Translations under genes and position numbers: made by a program | Shown here: piece after piece, positions 11,401 through 22,636 of the stretch | Position numbering within the stretch: position 1 is the first letter of the stretch | Layout: every line of letters starts with the position of its first letter | The notes under the pieces: model-generated | The model's database searches: none | What the model saw: only the letters and a program-made list of their open reading frames with translations | What the model was told of the DNA's origin: nothing | Source: Quillaja saponaria | Lineage: Eukaryota > Streptophyta > Magnoliopsida > Fabales > Quillajaceae | DNA length: 64,000 nucleotides | Reading direction: 5' to 3' | NCBI GenBank assembly: GCA_029379385.1 | Contig: CM055615.1 | Coordinates: 1,426,001 to 1,490,000, forward strand

Positions 11401-14400
11401 GGGGTAGACTTAGTTGGTTCGCTATATTGGGAATGTGGTACACTTGAAATATTTATTCGGATCACTTTATAGCATAAGAAAGATAAAGGTTTAGTAATTA
11501 TATAAGTACATAAACAGAAAATTATATTCATAAATAATTAAATAATATTGGGCCCTTTGCTTTTTCCTATTCTATACTTTATTTTTTCATCATATTGGTT
11601 TTTATCTTTATTAAATGAACTAGTTATATGACTCCAAAACAACTAAATCCCAAATAAAAAAACATAACCTAAACTAAAACCGACACGGTGGGTTTCAACT
11701 ATTTCAATAGGTTCCTTCACACTTCTTCTCCTACCATCTTCAGATAGAGTCAAGTGCTGCTGCATGTCTGCATTTCCTTGCTCGAGGTGGAGTTTGACTC
11801 GAAAACTATTTTTGTCTTTTCTTCTCTTCGTTTAAGTTTTTAGTGTGAAGCAAAAAAAAAAAAAAAAAATTGTATAGATTGCAAAAATATAGGGACATCA
11901 ATTCTTCCGATTCAAACCGCAAGCCACAACAATTTGGAGAGAAAAAATTCCACAATCCGGAACGTGATTCTTAGGGGTTTACGATATTCTTGGTAACTAT
12001 GCTCAAAAAGTCATCACGCTTTGGAAACTTCAAGAAAATTGGAGGTCGTTGAATTTTCATTATAGACATGTTTTCAGATGCAGGGAGCCAAGACATCTTT
12101 TTTTTTTGTCCATAGAAAGGGATTCAAGACAATATTGTTTCGAATACAACAGTTAAAAATTTCAAGTTACCTATTAGGGAGCACACAAAATCCACATAAT
12201 ATTGTACCTATGAATGCATGTGGGAAACCCTATTATTTGATAGTGACATGGTTCACTTCACAAAATACAGTAGCCATTCAGTTGGTCAAATTTCTAGATA
12301 TCACAACATGTAAACCTTTTTATTTAGCCAGCACAAGATGTCAATAAATAAATATCCACGGTTCCTAATAAATTCATATGCAGTGCATGCATGTAGTTTC
12401 ATGCTGACAGTAATGGAAGGTTGAAAAGAATAGGCATTTATAATCAAGGAAATAATCTACTTTGATAAGGAATCATCAGAATATTTTCATAGTTGAAAAT
12501 CACACAATATTTAGAGGATGCAAGTCACCAAGCAGGTAAGGGTGCAAGCCAAAAGCACAAAAATGAATTCTTCATGGCAGCCAATTATTTTGTCAACATA
12601 GAAGCATATGAGAAGTAGGCACCAACATAATAAAGTACCATTGCTCTTATCAGTTAATAAAATAAGAGCATTAGATTAAGGCCAATATGAAATTGGGAGC
12701 TGGAAGGATACCTAATAAAGTTGATAAACCTTTCAAATTCAGTGACATAGACATCAACAGCTCGTTCCAAGACAGCCACTTGTTGCCTCTTCCTAGTCAA
12801 ATTATACCGAAAAGGAAGAACAGAAAAGGAAAGTGTTACTGTCTTATTGCAATAGAATATATATAGTAATTGCTTCCATGAAAATAGGAACCACTTCTCA
12901 TAACCTCTGCCCCACTACCCATAGGTTGTGGGCATGTCTTGCAGCCCCCTAACTGCCTGGACATAAACCACAAATAAAATTAAGTATATTTAACAATTTT
13001 TCAGTCTGAAGTCATAATTTTTACGTTCATTGTAATTGTATTAATTGGCTCCTCAAAATTCTTATTTCAGCAAGCAAAGTCTAAGTTGGAAAAATCAATG
13101 AATATGATGATCCAACTCATGACGAGACTTTTAGTTCATGGTAAATGTAGTCACAATGGCAAAACTCGGACTGCATCCATCATAGCAATCAGCAACAACA
13201 CCAGGTAGTTAGGTGCAGTGAATTTAGTACCAATTCTGCTCATAAGTTTTAAATGGTAATTTTTAACTCAATGTAACTCGCTATCAAGTAAATAACCCTT
13301 CACTGAAATCCAGGCCACAACATCAAGGCTCAGATTCCAACCATCATAGCACTGACCATGAAATCATGTAGTTAGATGCAGTGGATTTGGTACGAAGACA
13401 CTACAGTTTTAAAAAATGTAAAATTTCATCTTCATGTAACTTGCAATAAGGTAAAGCACACATATAGCCAGGTCATCAAATTCCATTAGTTTGATCTCCG
13501 ATAATCTAATTGGATTGAGTACTATAATTTAATTTCGAGAATCAATCTACATAAAAATGGATTTGCAGGAAATTATACCAAGTATCTCAAAATTTCACAC
13601 TGTTTTAATCCACACTTACTAGTTGATCACTTATCTATACTATTCTAAATGTAGGAGACACCTTATGGTTTCGTACTTCAGCTTTAAACTTATTTAACTC
13701 TTGTACTTAACTACTCAGGTTTTTCATTTAAGAAAAAAGAACTACAGAAATAACTAAAAGAAACCAGCTCATCCACAAGCACAAATCTCAACCCATTTTT
13801 TAAGGAAAAACATAACTGATTTTAAAGTATATCTTCTTAATAACTACTTAAATGGGAAACTGTTTCTTTAGTTGTGTATAAAAATTTTCGCCAAAGAAAA
13901 AAGAACTTTAAAATAAATGTGCATGTTTATCCTTCAAAAAAAATTTAAAAAAAAAATAAACCTATGAGCACGCAATATCAGGCTAGTGAATGAAATGCAT
14001 GAACTTAGTAACAGTAACAAATGTATTTAGCCATGAAATCTAACAACTGAAGTGGTCGTAAAACATATTCTACCATTAAACCTAACAACTGAAAAGCAAA
14101 TTTGGAAGATATCTCACAATTTTCTGGATCCAAATCGTCCCCAGGATAATGAAAGGAAAAGTCGGATAGAGAGAACCATCAATGTGAGGTTGTATAAAGG
14201 TGGCCCATAACGATGCCGCTGCTCCTCCATGGGCCTACCAGTAAAGAAGAGTCTCATACTTGATTCACATCCAAATCCCATAATGAAATAACTTTTGCAT
14301 AAATATATATATATATCAGTCATAAGAGGCAAAAATGTTAAAATCTAATGGAGTTTTTGTCTTCCCCTTTGCTAATAGAAATGTAATTCTATACCCTTCG

Positions 14401-17400
14401 TCATCATTTATTTGCCGAATAAAATCTAGCAATGCCTGCATTGTAGATGGGAAAAGAAAAGGTAATCAAAACATGTACCCATGACCAATAGTGATTGAAC
14501 ACATAATAATGCGAGTAGCAGCAAATTTGGCCAAAAATATACAAATTCAACAAAATCCAAAAAGAGCACCCTTAACTAAACTTATTTCACTTTGAAGATT
14601 ATTAAGTTATAGACACTGCGTAAAATCCTTAACTATGTTATTTAAATTCATTGACATAAAGGGCCAGAAGTAGCTGTATAATGCCTGACCAAGTATGCAA
14701 TTAAGAGGTAAAAGAAAGAGGAAAAAGAAGAATAAGAAGCACAGATACCTGTGGAACTCCAACCAAGTATTTCACAAGGGTTTTATAAACACCAGTTGCA
14801 GAACCAAGCTGAGCTAATTGTCTCCTCCTGAGACCAATAATAGTAGTTGTTTAAGAAGTTCATTCTTAAAATCTTGCAACACCAGCAAAATGAATGCAAT
14901 GAGCCTCACCTATCCATTTGTTGTTTCCACAGCAGAGCATATCGATCACCTATACTTCCACCATAATTAACCAAAGCATCAACCTCTGCTTGCTTATTCC
15001 TCTCTGAGCGTTCTCGTTGTTGTCTGATTAGTGTTCCCCGAAAATCTTGAGGCATATAGGTCATTACTGCAATTAATTTACAAAACACATTGTGCACTCG
15101 TTGATTGAAAATCATAGGACCACTTTAGATTGGTTGAAAGACAACCAAACACATGGACCAAAGCATACTGCTCGGAACCAGTGCTTTTTTTTATAGAAAA
15201 ATAAATTTTATTAAGATATAAATGACGTAAAGAGAGGAGGACAAGACCTTCTCTGTAGAAACAAAAAGCACCTTGAATTGCTCTTGAAGCAAAAGACTAA
15301 AGAAAAACCCAGAGAAGATGCTATGAGATATGGCAACCACAAAAAATCCTTGGAATCACACTCCTCAAATCACTACAAAGAAAGCATGGCTCCATAAACA
15401 TTTAACATCCTTTTCCCCCTAGAACTTTAGTAATGAGTTACGAGTCATCAAAAAGATTATGCAGGGAACAGGGGCAGATCAAGGTTTGTTAAAAATATCA
15501 AAAAGCCTAAACTGACAAATGGCAGTACACCTATGAAATCATTGCTTACAAAAAAATGGCATTGCACCTTTATTGCAGTAATTTGGTGTATGACTAGAGT
15601 GCACTGTAAGGATTTTTCAGGATTCCCAAACTATTCATCGTATTTGGGACAAAATGATGCTTTTGGCTTCCTTGTACTAAGTGCAGGATTTTTTTCAGGG
15701 AGTGTTTGTTGCAATGCAATTGCCAAAAACATCTTTAGTTTTTTCTTTTCTTCCTTGTGCTTTGTATATTTGTTGTTAGGAGGATTCCTAGTCCTTCTCA
15801 TTTGTAGTTCCCTAAATTTTTAAAACATTAGGCTTGGAATCCTTTTAGCAGATATAAAATGCAGTAAGATTGACAAGGACTTATTTTAGTTTTGTTTTCT
15901 TACTTGCACTGTCTCTATGTTTCCTTTTCTTCTTAATATTTCTTCTCACAATATAAAAAATAATCACAACTATCAAATGTCGCATCATAACTACTACTTA
16001 TCACTGGTGTCAACTCATTAGCTTAATACTCTTTGTGCAAGGTTGAGGAAGAACATCCTGCTCATATCCTCGTAGTCCATGTTCAGGAAACAGAATTAAG
16101 TATCGATAGCAAGTTTTTTGTTTTTTTTTTTATTTTTTCTGTGATAGAAAAGAATTTTATAAAGAGAGAAAGAAATACAAGGGGAGGGCAAGAAGTCCTC
16201 CTAAGTACAACAATTTTATTAAGTATCCATAGCAAGTTATTACAACAATTTTGGGCCATTAGATAGAAAGAAAAAAAATTACAACTTTGCTAAGACAAAG
16301 GACTAGAGAGAGACTACGAAAGTACATCAATTTTGTTAGCTTATAAAGATAAGGAATTGGTAAAGAGATTAAAGAAGGTGGAGAAGTTATTTTCCACTAG
16401 CTACCTGATGGAAAACCAAAGGTTGTTGGAAAGGTGCCGCAGCCATGATGTCATAAAAATTCAAAAGGTTGTTGGACATATGGAATTCTTAATGGGATCT
16501 AAATGCTTAAGTGAGTTGGTTATTATATGATTGACTAATTTCATTGACAGTATTTTTTGGAATTAAAAAGAAGCTGTGCAATGAAGATGAGCATTTAAAT
16601 GCTTATTATGCAAATAAAAGGCATCATACAATTGGGGCATGTCTGTACCTGCCTTGTGTACAAAAAAATTGCCCTCTTTTTCTTTGAGCAAAATTATTAC
16701 TTACAAAAAGAAAGGCATAATACAAAGTTGGATCAACTACCAGAGTAAAGCTTGTGAGGAACATGATGTAAGTTCAAACAGAAGTCACTTAGATAAATAC
16801 ATTTATAAATAAAGAGAAGTCACAGAGAATCAGTACATTTCAAGCTAGGGCTAAGTCTCTTCCAACTTCAGCAACCAGTTGATTTGAACAGTACAAAATC
16901 TGTTGAAAATATGCATACACATCTTTTTCATTTTGGCCTTATTTGCACATGCCATATAAATTTATTTCCTGATCACACAAAGCAGCATGCAGACAACTCA
17001 AACATTCACAATGGAAGTGGCGCAAGCATACAATAAAGACTACAATTTGAAAAAAGAGAATGCGCTTGGCATTTCCCATCCTACATCGATTATGCTTTGT
17101 AAGGGGAAAGAGATTTCATTGATGTTCAGGACAGTGGCATTTCGATGCAACAGCATTGACATTGTGAGTGTTATTTGATTTGGGGTGGACCTAAAATCAA
17201 AGTTCCCTTAAATAAAAAATTTGCACATCCAATCAATAACTTTAAAAGAATAATATTCTTCAAAGTACAGAAGATGATACAAGTACAACTATAAGTTGGC
17301 TGAGCAGATTCATTTTTTAATTCATTTCTACTGATAGGGAGGAGCACGCTGCAAATTCACTGAACAACAATCACAACTAAGATCAGACCATTTAGCAACA

Positions 17401-19404
17401 TAGAAAAAAACCATAAAAACAAAAAAGTGTACTTTGAGGAATTGAATGCTTTGGATTCCATAGAAAGGGAGATGAATTGTGGAAAAATTTTGGAGGAGGG
17501 TGGAATCATCTCTAAGGGAAGAGATCAAATATTTACTTGGGTCAAAGAGGTACATGAAAATAGGAAAAAGAATAGTGGATGAATATCTTAAGAAAAAGGA
17601 ATAACATTGACAGCTTGGTAGTGAATAGGTTATGTTTGAGAGGAAAGAATAAAGAGGAGATGAAGCAAAGAGTTCTTAACTCCTTTAAGAATCTGCATAG
17701 TGAATAAGAGCATATGGGGGTCCTTTGAATGGTTTGAATTCTGAATCGATTTCTAAAGAGGATATACTCTGCCTAAGGAGAAGCATAAGAAATGAGAAGT
17801 AAGAATCCATTTCTCGATTACTTCAACAATGCAACTAGAATATGAAATGTGGCTTTAGGTATTTGCTTTATTTGCAGACAGCTAGATCATGATTGAGATG
17901 CTTTTCTTTCGTCCCTGAGGAATTACAATGAAGCCTTACTATGTGGAATTTTTGAATATTTGCTAACCAAATAATTCAAGAGAAAAGCATGTAGGGGGTG
18001 CAACTCCAAGTACTCAGGGAGTGTATAGTAAGCACCAGCGGAAGGAAAAGAAAGGAAAAGGAGAGAAAGGATTACACCCTAAAATTGAATAGTATCTAGG
18101 AATATAGGTGACCAAGGAACCAAAAAAAGGCTATCCTACAGTTGAGGTTAATAAACATTGCACACACCCCCTCCTCAACTCCCAGCTGCTTCTTCGCCTT
18201 GAAATGCTGTTTGGATATTGTTTCCTATTTATTTGTTTTGGAGTATATAGCTTGAGTGCAACTATCAAAAATTTCAAAACAAAGAGAAGACATTGGACAT
18301 CTCAAAAAAGGTATTTACGAAGCGAACTTGCTGACATAGTTTTGTGTCTACTGGTTAACTTTTGGAATTTGTTTTAAATATATAGATATTCTTTTTGTTC
18401 CTGACATGCCACATGCTTGGACCAGTATCAACGGGTTATACACCCTCCCTAGGGTTTCTTAACAAAATGCACTTAGGAAAGAAAGATACTATATTTGGAT
18501 AAAAGTTCAATTTACCCCGTGGTTCTTGACCTAAAGCCCCATTCTATGTGTTAGTGCTAGTTACACAGACACAACAAACCTCAATGAAGTTTAGTCGAAA
18601 ATTTTGAAATTCATGGTTGAAAGTGATTACAGCAAAAACCATAGGGTTAAGTGAATTTTACCCCACATACACCATCATATTGGAATTACACAGACAACAA
18701 TACTGTGGCAAATTATCAATTCAGGCACACGGAAGCAAAGAGTAAAAAGTAACCTGTATTGAATACACGTTCAGAATTCATAGATTGAAAGGACTCCAAA
18801 TGCTTCAAAGTATTTTGAAATTTATCTCTGAGATGATCAAAAACAATTGCAACTTCAGCGTCATAAGGTGTGGACTGCTGCTGAAGCTGCATCATTAACA
18901 CAAATGATATGTAAGAAGATGCACCACTTGAGAAGTTAATTTTAAAAGCGAAATTTTTTGCTACCGTACTATAAAATGGAGATTGTACAAATATTATCAT
19001 ACGAAATCATGTATTACCGCTTCTGGCCAATGAGATCTTTCAAGCAAGAAAATAATTTCTTCAATATGTTCTCGATTCTTCCACATGTTCTCATCAATTT
19101 TATGAGGAGGCTGACGCTCGGCTTCATTTACTAACATGATTTCACCTAGAATCACATTCATTCCCACCACGTAAGTTTGCTTCTTTACATCTAATTTCAA
19201 CACAAATCTGAAATTACTGTGCCTAATGGGCCAATAAATCAAACCTTGAGTAGGAGGACATTCTTTGAGTAAATCGTTGGCCAGCGATCGAATTTCAGGG
19301 CAAAGACGAGATAAGTCATCAGACAAAGGTTGAAAAGGGTATTTATCGTAGTAAGACGCCAGAAAACTCCTGGTTATAGGCACCAGACCTTCAGTGGATG
19401 CCAT
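8485..19404 (-). CDS. Conserved plant protein of unknown function, multi-exon, 3' end not found
   Basis: Ten exons with matching GT/AG borders and phases were traced: 19404-19245, 19145-19018, 18886-18754, 15066-14910, 14827-14749, 14435-14395, 14234-14118, 12792-12712, 8669-8607 and 8536-8485. The start is the ATG of MASTEGLVPITRSFLASYY at 19404. Later blocks include ENMWKNREHIEE, MTYMPQDFRGTLIRQQRE, ALLWKQQMDRRRQLAQLG, MEEQRHRYGPPLYNLT, AVDVYVTEFERFI and SPFFISAEVAGTLEAR. I recognise this as a conserved single-copy type of plant protein. From memory its relatives carry a C-terminal GOLD-like domain, which would follow the last exon seen, but no such exon is found down to base 1. The gene may continue left of the window past the transposons, or it may have lost its end. 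Introns reach 4 kb and contain LINE debris. No stop codon or frameshift was seen in the exons traced. The biochemical role is unknown. Confidence 0.85.
9380..9960 (+). repeat. Possible LTR-like remnant in the large intron
   Basis: The stretch has repeated GAGTTAGTATTTTATTA-like motifs, then a TATAAAA-like box (about 9685) followed by a leader-like segment. This resembles a solitary plant LTR. No borders, target duplication or internal coding were identified. Confidence 0.25.
15185..15295 (-). mobile_element. LINE 3'-end remnant
   Basis: On the minus strand this reads as a LINE-like tail: a CTCCTC-rich stretch, then a segment ending in a poly(A)-like run. A related copy lies at 16112-16225. 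Both sit in the intron between the third and fourth exons of the minus-strand gene. The call rests on mutual similarity and memory of plant L1 tails. Confidence 0.35.
16112..16225 (-). mobile_element. LINE 3'-end remnant, second copy
   Basis: It shares a poly(T)-led segment (AAAGAATTTTATAAAGAGAG and a GAGGGCAAGAAGTCCTCC part) with the copy at 15185-15295. On the minus strand it ends in poly(A), as L1 insertions do. Confidence 0.35.
17400..17800 (+). mobile_element. L1-type LINE ORF2 fragment
   Basis: Frames with several stops give HENRKKN near 17550, then LRGKNKEEMKQRVLNSFKNL at 17635-17694, then RFLKRI near 17745. This resembles the linker between endonuclease and reverse transcriptase of plant L1 elements. 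It is a short, dead fragment inside an intron. Confidence 0.45.
19146..19244 (-). other. 99-base in-frame intron without stop (exitron candidate)
   Basis: Splicing at CAAG|GTTTGA and TTCTAG|GTGAAA joins PPTQG to EIMLVNEAERQPPHK, which matches the family as I remember it. The removed 99 bases are a multiple of three and have no in-frame stop, so retention would add 33 residues (roughly LIYWPIRHSNFRFV onward) without breaking the protein. Confidence 0.6.
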
Positions 19405-19896
19405 GTGAAGATCGCGATCAGCCTCTCTGGTCTCTGCCAGAGAGCCCCTTGTGTCTGGACTAAATCTAATACTGGACTTTATTCCTTTGGTTTAGGTATA
19501 TTCTTCCAGTCCAACGAATGAAAAGCGGTAGACTGAAAAAAAATTGTACCGGGCACATAAAAAGGCCACGACGTTCGATCACCGGCCCTGTAAAAGAGAA
19601 TCAGCCACTAATCTTGGTAATTAGACCAAATTTTTTTTAAATTTTATTTATTTGTGTTCATCTTATACATGAAAAAACATAAATAAATAAATATATTTAA
19701 CTAATTTAAATAAGGTCACGAGTTTTTCAAATTTCAAGCTCAGCTTGTTTAGTAAATGAGCCCTAAAATAAAGTTTAAGTTCAGCTCGCTTAGAAAATAA
19801 ATTAAACTCGAGTGAGTGTTTGCCGAATCTGTTCACTAGCTATTCATAAACAGCTCATACCGTTTATAGACTTATACATTTATACGTGCTCAAATA
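19405..19896. promoter_or_regulatory. Upstream region of the minus-strand gene
   Basis: This presumably holds the 5' untranslated region and promoter of the gene starting at 19404. No clear TATA box or known element was identified. The part beyond about 19620 is AT-rich and grades into the tandem array. Confidence 0.3.
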
Positions 19897-20708
19897 CTCA
19901 CCCAAATATTGACAAAACCTAATTTCAATCGTCCTAAGGCAACCCTAGAGACCTAAAAAGGTAAAACCGTCATTGACATTTTGATATTTAGTAAATAATT
20001 AATATTTCATATTATGCAATATTTTTTAATACGTAATATTAATTAGTAAATATATTTTTGATATTTACTAAGTAATTAATAATATTTTTAAATAATAATA
20101 ACTACAAGGGTATTTTGGTCATTTCACACAAAAGGGCAAAACTCACCTAAATATTGACAAAACCTAATTTCAACCATCCCAAGGCAACCGTAGAGACCTA
20201 GAGGGGTAAAACCTAATTTTGAGTAATTTTTTATTATTTAATAATTAATATTTCATATTACATAATATTTGTTAATACGTAATATAAATTAGTAAATATA
20301 TTTTTGAAATAAATATATTTACTAAATAATTAATAATATTATTAAATAATAAATAACAATAGGGACATTTTGGTCATTTCACACAAAAAGGGCAAAACTC
20401 ACCCAAATGTTCACAAAACCTAATTTCAACCATCCCAAGACAACCCTAGAGACCTGGAAGGGTAAACCCGTCATTGACCTTCCCAAAATTAAATCCCTTG
20501 GTGTTCACTTTTGAGTAGTTATTTATTATTTAATAATATTATCAATTATTTACTAAATTGGATATTAATAAGATTCATTATTTAACAATTAATATTTATT
20601 AAAATAAAATAAAATATTTGAAAGTATTAATTATTAAATAATATCTAACATTAAATAATATATATTGATAAATATTTATAAAATTTCAACACTTTTCACG
20701 TTTTAGTG
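19897..20708 (+). repeat. Tandem repeat array, unit about 245-256 bp
   Basis: Units start at 19897, 20142 and 20398 with CTCACC(C/T)AAAT followed by ACAAAACCTAATTTCAA and later GAGACCT. Each unit also has an AT-rich half and ends TTTTGGTCATTTCACACAAA. The third unit is partial or diverged and runs toward the gap at 20709, so the true array may be longer. Confidence 0.85.
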
Positions 20709-20808
20709 NNNNNNNNNNNNNNNNNNNNNNNNNNNNNNNNNNNNNNNNNNNNNNNNNNNNNNNNNNNNNNNNNNNNNNNNNNNNNNNNNNNNNNNNNNNN
20801 NNNNNNNN
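20709..20808. other. Assembly gap of 100 Ns
   Basis: Exactly 100 N characters. A round number is normally a placeholder, so the real distance is unknown. It abuts the tandem array. Confidence 0.98.
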
Positions 20809-22590
20809 CTGAAACTGAAACCAATCTGGATATTTCTTTGGTGCTAGAAGGGGTGTATAGCCAGAATGTGACCCAAATTTAAGAATTAAGCAAACAGTAA
20901 TTTCATAGAATTGCACCCTGTTTCTCAGTTACAACATGCCAAGGTTAGAATGAACCTCAGCAAGTTTACGGACCTATATGATTAAGGCCCAATTTGGGTA
21001 TGTGTCCCGGGACGAGGGGCCGCACCATATCCCACCTTTTATTTTTTTTATGTTATTTATCATTCAATTTTATTTATATTTTATACTTTCAAATATATCA
21101 ACTTAAACCAACAAAATATATTTCAATTAAGGAAAGCCCTTTTTAATAATTTATACACAAATACACTTCTTAGACTTTGGACAACCCAAATACACTAAAA
21201 AATGCTGCAAGGCGTCACCCATGGTCTCAAACCATGGTCCTCGCCTTGCTTCAAATCCAAACGGACCCTAAGGAGTTCTTGCAAGAATTAAGTTCAATAA
21301 TTAAAGCTTTCCTTCACAAACTGAGAGTGAACCAATTCCAACATATAAACAAACTTGATGATACCTATAATTAACAATCTAACTCTTTGTATAGCCAGTC
21401 AACTGCAAGTAATTAAATCTCACAATATGATCACTTCATCTGGAAATATCCCTCTAGATTCTTAAAATTTGCAGCCCCAAGCTAAAAATATTGTCAGTCG
21501 CAGAATCATAATGATAACTTTTGACATTAATTATTGCTTTGATGTTTTCTGATGCTGCATTCACAGTTATGAAGGAGAAAAAAAGACCCTATGTGACATA
21601 ATGGGAAATTCTTGAAATGGTAGCAGAACAAAGTTACTAATGGAGAAGAAAATAAAAATTTATTAACAATAATTTTACAACAAAGTAGGCAGTTGAAAAT
21701 GAAAAAAGAAAAGGCAAGGTAGAACTAGAAAGCACCTGAAATCTGAAGGGACTGAGTAAGGCCATGGGCAAAATTGAATTGGTACCCTGCGCTTTAGGAG
21801 GCAATGTTCTGTTGAAAATTGAAATAGTACTACTTATCTGCTCATATCAATTGTCGTCTGCTCTACACGACTCCGTCTCTTCATGCCGTATTGCCTCTCA
21901 TTTTACCTAAAACCACTTGTTTATTTTTAGTCTAGTCTGGAATCCTTCTAAACGACAACGCTCCTTGCAGCAATAAGTGTATAGATAGATGTTTTTAAGT
22001 AGTCGTTCACTCTCCAGCTCTAACTCAACTGTCGTTTAACATTTATTGAGCTCCTGCTTTGCATTGGTGATTTATACTGAGGAAGTAAGCAACTGACAGT
22101 AATGACAGATGAATTTCACATGAAAGCAGTGCTATTCAAGTATTCAACATTCACAAAAGGTGACATAAGCTTTGAAACTTCCACTTGAGATTTAAGAGAA
22201 AGAAGAGATATTATGTGTAGCTCAAGTGGTTAATGGCTGGGATGAAAAAAATAAGTTATTTAATAGTTTAAAGTATAGACTTAGGTCATATAAACATGAA
22301 TGTTATGCGTGACAAGTTGATAAACTGTCAGTAAGACAAAAGCATCAAATTTGAGCTTTTTGAGAGTGAAGGTCAAGGTTTTATCTCACAACTGCTACTC
22401 ATACAGCTCTCAAGATTATTCTCTTCCTTTATCTTAAATTAAAAAAAAAATGATGCACTTACCAAAAATAAATGTGAAAAATATAAATTAACAATACATC
22501 TCATAAATTCTAAACTAAATAGAAGTAATTCAGGTGATAGATAACCTTTTATTTTCATTTCTTGATTGGATCATCTTATTACTAAGAAGT
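20809..22590. other. Intergenic stretch without a recognisable gene
   Basis: Both strands were read. Only short open frames without family motifs were seen. From about 22590 onward the sequence is similar to 28280 onward, which marks the 3' flank of the duplicated receptor-kinase unit. Confidence 0.5.
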
Positions 22591-22636
22591 GACTCATATA
22601 GGCTCTAAGTTGTAATAATAACAGTATCAGTAATAT

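Noticed and set aside
12078..12347. 89-codon plus-strand open frame
   Set aside because: It lies in an intron of the minus-strand gene, has no family motif and looks like chance in AT-rich DNA.
15533..15823. 96-codon open frame with a hydrophobic end
   Set aside because: It is intronic and surrounded by LINE debris. The hydrophobic run comes from T-rich sequence, and there is no conserved motif.
20686..20916. Open frame crossing the N gap
   Set aside because: A third of it is unknown bases; the translation is meaningless.
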